Below are positions 24,676-31,484 of a DNA stretch of 35,839 nt, in pieces; position 1 is the stretch's first letter; each line of letters opens with the position of its first letter. The stretch is from IMG/VR virus record IMGVR_UViG_3300026531_000007, positions 1 to 35,839 of that record, one strand, 5' to 3'. Source of the stretch: a virus. The notes under the pieces were generated by a model, which had not been told where the DNA came from, ran no database searches, and was given only the letters and a program-made list of their open reading frames with translations. The translations under genes were made by a program, and so were the position numbers.

Positions 24676-25113
24676 CCTTTCGCACCCCCCGCTCACTCGC
24701 GGTTTTCCCTGCCAACACAGCGCGCTCCATCCTGCCGCGTGGCGGCCCCACACCGTACCGCCGGCGCGCACCACCTCGGTCACCGTCAGCGCATCGCCCG
24801 CCTGCAGGAAGCCCACCACCGCGCAATCCAGCGCAGGGCAGACCCGCACCCGTAACCCGTGCACCGTCACCGCCGTCCCGAAACCGTTGCCAGTAACGCT
24901 ATCGGCAACGCTTCTCGGCTTGCCAGTAACGACCTTCTCGCCGCCAGTAGTGTTGCCAGTAACATTCGGGCTGTTACTGGCAGTCACGCCCTTCGCACCA
25001 GACGCGCTGCCAGTAACATCCCAGGGCAACCGCGGCAGAGCGCACCCCAGCGAAATCACCGCCAGTAATACCGCCACCAGCAGCACACGCCCATTGCCAG
25101 TAACGCTACGCAT
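24673..25113 (-). CDS. Phage lipoprotein with VTG repeats and SH3-like domain
   Basis: 146 residues from ATG 25113, six bases after GGAGG. A signal peptide ends in the lipobox ISLGC (Cys24), predicting a membrane-anchored extracytoplasmic protein. Residues ~30-75 carry repeated VTGN/VTGS/VTGK units. Residues ~78-146 form an SH3-like domain (LRVRVCPALDCAVVGFLQAGDALTV) with paired cysteines. Possible surface role in exclusion or wall binding. The repeat DNA is unusually conserved (see the repeat entry). Confidence 0.75.
   Translation of the reverse strand: MRSVTGNGRVLLVAVLLAVISLGCALPRLPWDVTGSASGAKGVTASNSPNVTGNTTGGEKVVTGKPRSVADSVTGNGFGTAVTVHGLRVRVCPALDCAVVGFLQAGDALTVTEVVRAGGTVWGRHAAGWSALCWQGKPRVSGGCER
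24889..25104. repeat. GCCAGTAAC repeats inside the lipoprotein gene
   Basis: Exact copies of GCCAGTAAC lie at 24889, 24922, 24955, 25009 and 25096. Variants lie at 24943 (ending AGT) and 25061 (ending AAT), and one inverted exact copy at 24973. On the coding strand they encode the VTG units. Two copies share the longer word TTGCCAGTAACGCTA. One copy sits in the opposite orientation, where it is read as a different peptide, which protein repetition alone would not explain. Confidence 0.65.
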
Positions 25114-25450
25114 CCCTGGCCTCCGCTTGCACATCTACCGGAAGAAAATTACCGTCCACGAACACCACATTCGGCAGCACCACCGCCGGGCACCCGCAGG
25201 CGCTCACCTCCGGCACCACTTGCACCGGAACCCCCAGAGCCTGCAGTACCTTCAAATCCTCCTGGAAGATTTTTAGGGCGTCTTCCAGTGCGAGCCACGA
25301 ACTGCTCGACCCGCCGCGGCCAGACCTCTGCCGCCTTGGCAATGCTTCCTCCGTAGCGGGCTTTGCGCCCTGCATCGCGCCGCCGGAACTGGAAATAGAC
25401 CCTTTCGCGCTTCCAGAAGAACTCAATTCGCTCGCCGTCTTTGATGTCAT
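25106..25450 (-). CDS. Uncharacterised early protein, possible frameshifted gene
   Basis: 114 residues from ATG 25450, six bases after GGAGG. The C-terminal ~70 residues look like a real folded region (ALEDALKIFQEDLKVLQALG, then CGCPAVVLPNVVFVDGNFLPV). The N-terminal part is serine-rich and low in complexity, while an overlapping frame (next entry) reads better there. Either the two frames are two genes or one gene has a +1 frame change near 25.3 kb. Overlaps the lipoprotein start by 8 bases. Confidence 0.5.
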   Translation of the reverse strand: MTSKTASELSSSGSAKGSISSSGGAMQGAKPATEEALPRRQRSGRGGSSSSWLALEDALKIFQEDLKVLQALGVPVQVVPEVSACGCPAVVLPNVVFVDGNFLPVDVQAEARDA

Positions 25451-25507
25451 TTGTCGCCTCCTCGAATCCTGCACCAATCGCAGCGTCCAATATGGCCTCG
25501 TCCAGTG
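25295..25507 (-). other. Protein-like reading in a second frame upstream of 25.3 kb
   Basis: In the frame ending at 25149, the segment GFVALDEAILDAAIGAG, then IEFFWKRERVYFQFRRRD and RYGGSIAKAAEVWPRRVEQF has globular composition. After about 25300 this frame becomes low-complexity, while the frame of the neighbouring entry becomes protein-like. No good start codon with a ribosome site is seen for it. A joined protein would need a +1 shift near the codons for VEQFVA. Confidence 0.45.
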
Positions 25508-26332
25508 CTACGAAGCCTTCGCCCGCCGCCCCTTCGACGGGTACCGCCCATTGTCGCCGGAATCCATCGTCTGCGCCGCCTCCGCCCAATCCTCCGCCGC
25601 GATCGGCGGCTCGGTAGGGTTTCCCTCGCCGTCCACCTCCGGCGTCACTTCTCGCGGCGCGTCCACAGCCGTATAAACCGCCTGCCGCCCTGTGCTCGCA
25701 GGCAAGGGAGCGGGCGGCGCATATACACCCAGCGCACCCCGCACAATCTCATGCGTCATCTGCTGGGCAGCCGCAGCAACCACATCGTTGACCTCCGTTG
25801 CCCGGGCGGCTTCCACAATCTTCTGCGCCAGCGCCTCCCGCGTGCTCGCCGCCAACTCCTCGGCGAGCGCACGCTGCTTGTGCGATGGATCAAGCAAAAA
25901 AATCAGCGTCCAACTCACACCGCCGATCACCGGCGTCGCTGGCACCACAAAGGCGAAATATTGCTGCAACCAGGGCATCTGCGCCGTGGTCGTCCCTGCT
26001 GTCAGGCTGTAATCCAACACCGTGTTCAATACCAAAAGCGCCAGATCCAACCCATAGAGCAACAACGCCACCCACTTCTGCAAAGTGGCAAACGTCCAGA
26101 AATGCAGCGCCAGAGGGAACGCAATCCCGCTGATTTCCAGCGTAAACACCCCCAAAAGCGCCCAGATCAGCATATCCTCACGCACGCCAAGGGTCATCAG
26201 CGAATAATTGTGCACACCGGTATACGCCAGCATCGCCGCATACACCACCACGCCCAGCAACATCGCCAAGCCCTTGGCTGCTGCCATTTTCGACTTCCCC
26301 ATCACATCACCAACTCGTACAGTGTCCGACAT
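25508..26332 (-). CDS. Four-segment membrane protein, partner of FtsK-like gene
   Basis: 274 residues from ATG 26332, seven bases after AGGAGG (a GTG one codon earlier is possible). Four hydrophobic segments lie in the first ~150 residues (near 24-44, 57-80, 88-108 and 126-150). A cytoplasmic tail of ~120 residues begins DPSHKQRALAEELAAS and ends in an acidic, proline-rich region. It follows the FtsK-like gene, and together they look like a membrane anchor plus ATPase-like unit. No known family recognised. Confidence 0.65.
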   Translation of the reverse strand: MSDTVRVGDVMGKSKMAAAKGLAMLLGVVVYAAMLAYTGVHNYSLMTLGVREDMLIWALLGVFTLEISGIAFPLALHFWTFATLQKWVALLLYGLDLALLVLNTVLDYSLTAGTTTAQMPWLQQYFAFVVPATPVIGGVSWTLIFLLDPSHKQRALAEELAASTREALAQKIVEAARATEVNDVVAAAAQQMTHEIVRGALGVYAPPAPLPASTGRQAVYTAVDAPREVTPEVDGEGNPTEPPIAAEDWAEAAQTMDSGDNGRYPSKGRRAKAS

Positions 26333-26381
26333 CACAGCACCTCCTTCCGGTTACAGAAAAAGCAACGAATAAAAGAACCAC

Positions 26382-27254
26382 TCACAGCGAAGGCGTCATA
26401 TATCGCATCCACGTGCCCTCGGTTTTCACCAGCGCCATGCCGTCAGGGAGCGAAGCGAGATCTGCTCCCGCGCGCATCACGTCCCTGAAAATAGCCGCAT
26501 CCGGCAAGCGTCCCAGACTACGGCCAAACAGTCGCATCCGATGATGACGCAAGAACGCCTTTGGCAACAAACCAACATCGCCATAGCGCACCGTCGTCAG
26601 CAAAAACACGCCCGCCCTGCGTCCATGCTGCGCCACCGCCAGCCACGCCCCCTGTACGTCTGCGGGCAAACTCGCCCAAAACGAACCGATATCATGTAGC
26701 ACAACCAGCATCATCGGTTCAGGCACCTGGTGGGCGTCGCCTTGTGCTGCAAGAGCCAACCGCCGTTCCACAACACCTCTCAGAGAAAGCGCAACGCCGC
26801 GCCCTGCATCGCTCGCGGGCGCATAGACCCCGCCGCAATGAGGGGCCTCGCGCACGCGCCCATTCCACGCCACTGCATTGCTCGAAAATATTGCAAACGA
26901 CCATCGTTCTGGGCCATAACCATCTCCCTCTCGCATCCAATGGTTGTATTTGCGCCCCTGCACCACCACACTGTAAAGCACCGGCTCCACCAGCGCGGTT
27001 TGTGCCGCCGCATCATCAGCGAAGAAAACATAGTGCCCATTCCGCCGCGAATCAAAGAAGCGCGCCGCCAGCGGAATGCCATCCTCGCATACCCCCAATA
27101 GCGCCATGCAGCACACCCACGGCCCCCACTTAGCCAGCACATCAGCCACCGAAGGCCGTGCCACCCGCAACCGAGCGCTTGCTGGCTGCGAAACGTGGGA
27201 ACGCACCATCGCGCCCCCATCACCGAATTCCCAAAGCGCCAAATCTGTATTCAT
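26382..27254 (-). CDS. Degenerate FtsK/HerA-like ATPase-fold protein
   Basis: 290 residues from ATG 27254 with GGAG seven bases upstream. The second half follows the FtsK translocase pattern: a Walker B-like strand (MMLVVLHDIGSFW near 184-196), GRRAGVFLLTTVRYGDVGLLPKAFLRHHRMRLFG, then PDAAIFRDVMRAGADLASLPDGMALV. The first half has the expected G-IPLA...GHYVFFADD strand, but the P-loop GKS/T is absent (ADDAAAQTAL) and the Walker B acids read HDI. It is probably a non-hydrolysing relative. Assignment is by pattern, not database search. Confidence 0.55.
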   Translation of the reverse strand: MNTDLALWEFGDGGAMVRSHVSQPASARLRVARPSVADVLAKWGPWVCCMALLGVCEDGIPLAARFFDSRRNGHYVFFADDAAAQTALVEPVLYSVVVQGRKYNHWMREGDGYGPERWSFAIFSSNAVAWNGRVREAPHCGGVYAPASDAGRGVALSLRGVVERRLALAAQGDAHQVPEPMMLVVLHDIGSFWASLPADVQGAWLAVAQHGRRAGVFLLTTVRYGDVGLLPKAFLRHHRMRLFGRSLGRLPDAAIFRDVMRAGADLASLPDGMALVKTEGTWMRYMTPSL

Positions 27255-27271
27255 CACCTTTCTCCTTTCTC

Positions 27272-27293
27272 TGACTAAGCAACCATCCGGCTA
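27272..27293 (-). repeat. TAGTCGnn-type octamer array B
   Basis: Three units exactly 8 bases apart (plus-strand starts 27272, 27280, 27288; minus-strand reading TAGCCG, TGGTTG, TAGTCA) lie just upstream of the ribosome site of the FtsK-like gene. It is the most degenerate of the four arrays. Confidence 0.5.
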
Positions 27294-27310
27294 AACAACG
27301 ACAAAGCGGG

Positions 27311-28222
27311 CTACCCGGCCAACTCCACCGCCGCCCGCACCTGCCCATACCGCGCCCGCAAATACCCCTGCGTCGTGCGCACATCACCATGCCGCGCCTG
27401 CTGGCGCACCGCATCCAGCGCCACCGGCATCGCCATCCCGTCCTGCAAAAACGCATCCAGCAAGCGGTAAATGTAAGTGTGCCGCAGGTCGTGGGGGCGC
27501 AGATCCACCCCTGCCGCCTCCCCAATCGCCTTCACCCGCCGCCGAATCTGCGCCGTGCTCAGCCGCCGCCCGCTCCACGTCGTCACCAACGCCTCACCGC
27601 CCGGATGCACCGCCAGCCACGCCCGCAAATCCTCCACCAGCGAATGCGGCAACAGCACTCGCCCTTCCACACCGCCCTTGCCCACCACTCGCAACTCCGC
27701 GGCCTCCAAATCAACATCCCCCACGTCCAGCCCGGCCACCTCGCCAATCCGCAGCCCGGCCCGCGCCATCAACCCAAAAATCACCCGATCCCGCAGCCCC
27801 AGCCAGCGGTGCTTTCCCGTGTGCTTTTTCAAGTGATCCGCAGCAGCAGCCGCGCGCCCCAGCGCTTCGAAAACATCCTCATGGCTGCGCGGCGGCCCTG
27901 CCCGGCGGGCCACCTTCCGAATGCCCTCCGTCGGGTCGCCCGCCAACCGCCCGGCCTCATTAGCCCAGCGCACCAGCGCCCGCAGGCTCGCCAGCCGCCG
28001 GTTGCGGCTGCTCGCCGCGGCCTTCGCCGCCTCCTGCGCCCGCCACCACGACCGCACCGTCGCCGCATCCAGCGCATCGGGCGCAAACCGCCTCCCCTGC
28101 GCCTGCTCAAACCAGCGCGCAAAACCACGCACATCTTGCACATACGCCGCCACCGTCAAAGGCCGCAAACCGCGGCCCTCCAGCCACGCCTTGAAATCAA
28201 CCAGCCAATCACTGCCTTGCAT
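27311..28222 (-). CDS. Tyrosine recombinase (XerC/D-like)
   Basis: 303 residues from ATG 28222, six bases after GGAGG. A SAM-like N-terminal DNA-binding domain spans ~1-100 and the catalytic domain ~115-303, with all active residues: R158 (GLRIGEVAGL), K182 (VGKGG), H244-x-x-R247 (PHDLRH), H278 (ARHGD) and nucleophile Y287 (TQGYL). It lies mid-operon among early genes, not at the att site. It may resolve multimers, act in replication, or be a second integrase. Confidence 0.92.
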   Translation of the reverse strand: MQGSDWLVDFKAWLEGRGLRPLTVAAYVQDVRGFARWFEQAQGRRFAPDALDAATVRSWWRAQEAAKAAASSRNRRLASLRALVRWANEAGRLAGDPTEGIRKVARRAGPPRSHEDVFEALGRAAAAADHLKKHTGKHRWLGLRDRVIFGLMARAGLRIGEVAGLDVGDVDLEAAELRVVGKGGVEGRVLLPHSLVEDLRAWLAVHPGGEALVTTWSGRRLSTAQIRRRVKAIGEAAGVDLRPHDLRHTYIYRLLDAFLQDGMAMPVALDAVRQQARHGDVRTTQGYLRARYGQVRAAVELAG

Positions 28223-28234
28223 CTTCAACCTCCT

Positions 28235-28281
28235 CGACTATGCGACTACACCGACCAAACGACTATCTGGCTACCCAACTA
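28235..28281 (-). repeat. TAGTCGnn-type octamer array C
   Basis: Six units start at 28235, 28243, 28252, 28260, 28268 and 28276 on the plus strand (CGACTA, CGACTA, CGACCA, CGACTA, TGGCTA, CAACTA). Spacing is 8 except one of 9. The array lies directly upstream of the AGGAGG of the tyrosine recombinase gene. Confidence 0.7.
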
Positions 28282-28482
28282 CCCTTCCGTAAAAGAATCC
28301 TCATGCATCGTCACCGCCGACCGCGCCCGCTCCCACGCCGTGCGCACATACCAGGCCGCCATCAAAACCCCCACCAAAAGCGGATACACCACCACATACA
28401 CCGCCATCCCCAGCGCCGCGGCCATAAAATCCAGCGGCTGCTCAAACCAAACCGCCCACTTCGCAAAGAAACGACCCACCAT
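28279..28482 (-). CDS. Small membrane protein upstream of tyrosine recombinase
   Basis: 67 residues from ATG 28482 (AGGAGG upstream; a GTG one codon before is possible). One or two hydrophobic segments cover ~10-45 (FMAAALGMAVYVVVYPLLVGVLMAAWYV), followed by a charged C-terminus. Function unknown. Its leader carries octamer array D. Confidence 0.6.
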   Translation of the reverse strand: MVGRFFAKWAVWFEQPLDFMAAALGMAVYVVVYPLLVGVLMAAWYVRTAWERARSAVTMHEDSFTEG

Positions 28483-28493
28483 CACAACCTCCT

Positions 28494-28531
28494 TGACGAA
28501 CCGACGAAACGACTACACGACTAACCGACTA
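28494..28531 (-). repeat. TAGTCGnn-type octamer array D
   Basis: Five units exactly 8 bases apart start at 28494, 28502, 28510, 28518 and 28526 on the plus strand (TGACGA, CGACGA, CGACTA, CGACTA, CGACTA). The array directly abuts the ribosome site of the small membrane gene at 28482. This is the most regular of the four arrays. Confidence 0.7.
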
Positions 28532-28573
28532 CTTGGCGACGCCTCTGCGCCTCTCTTGGCGTCTCTGCGCTCC
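28532..28573. repeat. Short GCGCAGAG-type intergenic repeat
   Basis: The words CTTGGCG and CTCTGCG are each repeated within 42 bases next to array D. It is a different repeat family from TAGTCGnn. No gene or promoter is evident here. Confidence 0.45.
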
Positions 28574-28627
28574 AAAAATCACCCAAAACCCGCAACCTCG
28601 GCTAAGATAGAAAGGAACCCACCATCC

Positions 28628-28825
28628 TCACTCTGGCACGCCCGTCGTAGCGCCTGCGGCGGGCGTAGCCGCCTTTTCGGAACCCGCCTCGGCGTCAGGC
28701 AAAACAAGCCCATCCTCGTCCCATGCGGCGGCAAACCAACCTGCCAACATCGCCATCGCCGCCGCCCACGCCGCCTCATCCTCAGGCGGCAACGGAACGA
28801 GCACAACCGCCAGGCGAACCTCCAA
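28628..28825 (-). CDS. Small acidic early protein (TTG start)
   Basis: 65 residues. It begins hydrophobic (EVRLAVVLVPLPPEDEAAWAAAMAMLAGWFAAAW) and ends acidic. The start is taken as TTG 28825, six bases after AAGGG, which overlaps the end of the 44-residue gene upstream. The start is uncertain. No family recognised. Confidence 0.45.
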   Translation of the reverse strand: MEVRLAVVLVPLPPEDEAAWAAAMAMLAGWFAAAWDEDGLVLPDAEAGSEKAATPAAGATTGVPE

Positions 28826-28834
28826 GGGGAACCC

Positions 28835-28969
28835 TTACCGCAAAATGCCCCGTAGCAGCCACCCCAGAAGGAAGCCTGCGCTCGGAAGCACAGCCAGCCA
28901 CACCGCCAGCCGCCGCGCATCCCGCACCGTAGTAATCCCCATTTCGACACGTCGCAAAACACCAAACAT
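28835..28969 (-). CDS. 44-residue single-pass membrane protein
   Basis: Read on the minus strand: ATG at 28969 (or the tandem in-frame ATG at 28972) to TAA at 28837-28835. AAGGAG lies 7 bases before 28969. Residues ~19-42 form one transmembrane helix (LAVWLAVLPSAGFLLGWLLRG) after a basic N-terminus. The first ATG overlaps the previous gene's TGA (TGATG), implying coupled translation. Function unknown. Confidence 0.6.
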   Translation of the reverse strand: MFGVLRRVEMGITTVRDARRLAVWLAVLPSAGFLLGWLLRGILR

Positions 28970-28971
28970 CA

Positions 28972-29532
28972 TCAATCTCCTTGCTCATTCATGTGGCGGA
29001 CGACATCCACCATATCGCCCAGCGAATGAAACACACAATGCCCCCCGTTCAGATCGCCGACCCACAAAGCACAACGCTCCTCCAGGCACGTCTCCCCGCC
29101 CATGAACGGGCAATACAACGGCAGTTCCGGCGCCTCGGCATCATCCTGCGCCTCTGTGTTCGCAGCCGCATAAGCCCGTTCCAGCGCTTCGGCAAAATCC
29201 TCGGTAGCGTTGAAATACGAAAAACCCCACCCATCTTTGTCCTCTTCGCTCGGAGACACCCGAGTCGCTGGCGTAAACGTCGCTACATTCCCAAACTCGC
29301 CGTCGCCCAGCCGAATCGGCGCAAGCCCCGTCCCGGAAAGCATATGCGCCTCTGCGTCGTAGGTCAGTGCCCCATTTTCCAGCAATTCAGCCAACACAGG
29401 GTGCTGTCTTATTGCCAAATCCAGTATTTCTTGGCCCACTTTGCGCCGAAAACGCCTGACTTCCTCCGCCTCTTCGGCCGCCTTTCGGGCGCGCATCTCC
29501 AATAACGCCTGAATTTTCGGATGCAAGTTCAT
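28972..29532 (-). CDS. Uncharacterised early protein with C-terminal cysteine cluster
   Basis: 186 residues, ATG 29532 after GAGGAGG. A charged N-terminal helix (~1-45), an acidic middle, and a C-terminal cluster CPFMGGETCLEERCALW...HCVFHSL (~139-170), which could bind zinc or an Fe-S cluster. Second gene of the early operon. No family recognised. Confidence 0.65.
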   Translation of the reverse strand: MNLHPKIQALLEMRARKAAEEAEEVRRFRRKVGQEILDLAIRQHPVLAELLENGALTYDAEAHMLSGTGLAPIRLGDGEFGNVATFTPATRVSPSEEDKDGWGFSYFNATEDFAEALERAYAAANTEAQDDAEAPELPLYCPFMGGETCLEERCALWVGDLNGGHCVFHSLGDMVDVVRHMNEQGD

Positions 29533-29550
29533 AATCCTTTCCTCCTCTCA

Positions 29551-29594
29551 TCGCAATTCGCGACTCGCAATTCGCAATTCCTAACTCGCAATTC
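29551..29594. repeat. TCGCAATTC repeats upstream of the 186-residue gene
   Basis: Four exact copies start at 29551, 29565, 29572 and 29586, so spacings are 14, 7 and 14 (multiples of 7). They lie between the RHH gene end and the ribosome site of the next gene. The last copy encodes the RHH protein's final residues. Confidence 0.6.
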
Positions 29595-29787
29595 CTGCCT
29601 TTTCCTCCCCCTCCCCCCTCGCCTGCAAAGCCTCAGGCTTGCCCGAACGCAAAAACTCCTCCCACGCTCGGTCAATCATCCACGCTAACTGCTGCGTCAT
29701 GCTCCGGCGATTTGCCTCCGCCAGCGCCCGAAGACGCTCTCTGCTTTTTATATCCACCCTCACAAACGCACTTTGTTTCTCACTCAT
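29581..29787 (-). CDS. Ribbon-helix-helix (Arc-like) regulator
   Basis: 68 residues from ATG 29787, with AAGGAG about nine bases upstream. A longer in-frame reading to 29931 crosses the operator region and is not used. SAFVRVDIKSRERLRALAEANRRSMTQQLAWMIDRAWEEF fits the RHH fold: a short strand, then two helices. First gene of the early operon, divergent from the Xre repressor, so a Cro-like or antirepressor role is likely. Confidence 0.8.
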   Translation of the reverse strand: MSEKQSAFVRVDIKSRERLRALAEANRRSMTQQLAWMIDRAWEEFLRSGKPEALQARGEGEEKAGIAS

Positions 29788-29811
29788 CTCCGTCAACTCC
29801 TTGCGCTTTTT

Positions 29812-29880
29812 TGTCAGAACTATCTGACATACAGTGTAGCACATCGTGAACAGTCTGTCAACATATTCTGACGAATATGT
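29812..29880 (-). promoter_or_regulatory. Early promoter with flanking palindromic operators
   Basis: The minus-strand promoter TTGACA (29861-29856) and TACACT (29838-29833) has a 17-base spacer. The palindrome TGTCAGA-N4-TCTGACA (29812-29829) lies near the start point, and ACATATTC-TGAC-GAATATGT (29861-29880) abuts the -35. A related half-site pair TGTCA...TCTGACG overlaps the second. These are likely binding sites for the repressor and/or the RHH protein that hold the early operon off in the lysogen. Confidence 0.75.
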
Positions 29881-29902
29881 AATCAACACCTGACGACATA
29901 TC

Positions 29903-30316
29903 ATGTACACTATAATCGTGTCCAAAAACAAAGATTTTCCACTATGGCTATTACTCGAAATCGAGAAAAAGGGTTGGTCTCAAAGCGAATTGGCGCGCCG
30001 AGCGGGACTTAGCAGGACAGCCATCAATGACATTATCAATCGCAAAACCTCTCCTGGCCCAGACTTTTGCCGCTCCATCGCCAAAGCATTGGGCTACCCG
30101 CAAGAATATGTTTTTCGGCTGGCAGGGCTAATCACCGATCCCTATCCTCCATCCACAGATCCCGAAACCCACATGCTGGCGCAACTTCTCACCCAACTAT
30201 CCCCCGAAGACAGGGAAGAACTACTCGCCCTGGTCAGGCTCAAACTGGCCAGACGACAAACCTCATCCACCTCAACCACCCAACAGAGCCGGCCCAAACC
30301 GGCTCTGGAGCGTTAA
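29903..30316 (+). CDS. Xre-type phage repressor (CI-like)
   Basis: 137 residues from ATG 29903; an in-frame GTG at 29921 is an alternative. The helix-turn-helix lies at ~24-70 (GWSQSELARRAGLSRTAINDIINRKTSPGPDFCRSIAKALG). There is no C-terminal S24 peptidase, so induction would not follow the LexA-like self-cleavage route; the last ~45 residues are helical then polar. TATAAT at 29911-29916 lies inside the longer reading, so the transcript may start at or near GTG 29921 and be leaderless. Confidence 0.85.
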   Translation: MYTIIVSKNKDFPLWLLLEIEKKGWSQSELARRAGLSRTAINDIINRKTSPGPDFCRSIAKALGYPQEYVFRLAGLITDPYPPSTDPETHMLAQLLTQLSPEDREELLALVRLKLARRQTSSTSTTQQSRPKPALER

Positions 30317-30358
30317 GGGGCGGTTAGAACAGGTGTTCTGGGTAAGTGGGGCGGCGTG

Positions 30359-31390
30359 ATGAAAACCCTCTTCAAGATTCTCCTTATTTCCACCCTTTTC
30401 TTCTTCGCATTCTTTAGCTTGATACGCGCTTTTGCGCTTTCCCCTTTTTGGGCTTCGTTTTACGTCATCATCCTACTCTTAGTCTGGTTCCTCGCACCAA
30501 AATACTTTCCCTTATTACGCCAGCCTTGGCGGCTTTGGCCCGCCTTTGCCGCAACTGCTTTCTTCTTGCTTTTCCCTTTTCGCGCAGCATCCACAGCCAA
30601 AGGCGGCCCCGCAGTGGCGGCATTCCCCGTCGCAGCCTCCCTCGCTGCCTTTGCTTGGCTTTGGGCTATCTTGCGCAAAGGGAAACCCACAGAAGATCCT
30701 CCCCTTGTCTCGGAAAATGCCCCAGCCCCTCTGCAAAACCTCGGCGAATCTCTCGCCAAACTCCCCTTACTCAAAAAGCCCTCCCGCTTCTTCGGCGCAG
30801 TATTGCTCATCCTTGGCTTCTCCGCCTCCTTGTGGGCATTCGTTGCCCAGGCCTTCTTCATGGGTGTTGGCATTATCCCCACTATCACCCCCACGCCCAC
30901 CATCACACCAACCCCTACACTCACGCCTACCATTACACCTTCACCAACACTAACTCCCACCATTACCCTTACCCCCACCATAACACTCACGCCCACCATC
31001 ACGCCCACTCCGACCATTACACCAACCCCTACCATCACCCCCATCCCCACCAAAACCCCCACTCCAACCCCTACCATCACCCCTACCATTGACCCCCAGA
31101 CGCTCGGCAATCGCTTCATCGTTTTACACTACAGCCACGTTGCCCACCCCAGCGGCAGCGCTGCATTCCAGATACTCACTAAACCCGGTAACACCTGCAA
31201 CCTCACCTACTACACTCCAACGGGTCGCCGTTCTACCGCCGCAGGCGTTGGTATGCAAATTGCCAACCAAAACGGCATCTGCTATTGGGCGTGGAAGATT
31301 GGCTCCAAAACCAAAGGCGGCACAGGCCGCATCGTCATCACCGTCAACAACGTTAACCGCAGGGAATTCACCATCACCATCAAACCATAG
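30359..31390 (+). CDS. Membrane protein with Thr-Pro linker and extracellular domain (lysogenic cargo)
   Basis: 343 residues from ATG 30359 (weak ribosome site). Four hydrophobic segments: ~6-26, ~30-46, ~58-75 and ~85-105, plus another at ~142-170 after a cytoplasmic loop. A long TPTITPTP-type linker covers ~172-245. A C-terminal beta domain (~250-343) has FIVLHYSHV, two cysteines and [26 protein letters not shown] linkers with such C-terminal domains are common in Chloroflexota surface proteins. Plus strand after the repressor, so probably expressed in the lysogen. Confidence 0.75.
   Translation: MKTLFKILLISTLFFFAFFSLIRAFALSPFWASFYVIILLLVWFLAPKYFPLLRQPWRLWPAFAATAFFLLFPFRAASTAKGGPAVAAFPVAASLAAFAWLWAILRKGKPTEDPPLVSENAPAPLQNLGESLAKLPLLKKPSRFFGAVLLILGFSASLWAFVAQAFFMGVGIIPTITPTPTITPTPTLTPTITPSPTLTPTITLTPTITLTPTITPTPTITPTPTITPIPTKTPTPTPTITPTIDPQTLGNRFIVLHYSHVAHPSGSAAFQILTKPGNTCNLTYYTPTGRRSTAAGVGMQIANQNGICYWAWKIGSKTKGGTGRIVITVNNVNRREFTITIKP
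30877..31092 (+). repeat. Thr-Pro linker coding repeat
   Basis: About 215 bases of degenerate ACN-ATC-ACN-CCN type codons encode the proline-threonine linker. Codons vary while the protein pattern is kept. The opposite strand is open but is only a shadow of this repeat. Confidence 0.85.
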
Positions 31391-31484
31391 GAAGGCCAAC
31401 ATGGGCAAAGATGGGTGTTTGGTTGCCATTACTCATTATTCTTTAACATTCCTTACAACACACTGCAGCATCGGAGCCTAAAAA

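Noticed and set aside
28579-28965. Minus-strand frame of 128 codons rich in Cys, Arg and Trp
   Set aside because: Composition is typical of a wrong frame; the 44- and 65-residue genes in the other frames have better starts and spacing.
24646-29594. CRISPR array as an explanation of the spacer repeats
   Set aside because: Repeat units are 6-9 bases with 2-base or no spacers and no cas genes are present; this is not a CRISPR layout.
30288-30308. GAGCCGG/CCGGCTC hairpin (on the opposite strand CCGGCTC-type arms) at the repressor end as a terminator
   Set aside because: No T tract follows and the cargo gene starts about 50 bases later with no evident promoter, so read-through is more likely.
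30460-31119. Minus-strand frame rich in VMVGVGV
   Set aside because: It is the complement of the Thr-Pro repeat coding region and has no independent support.
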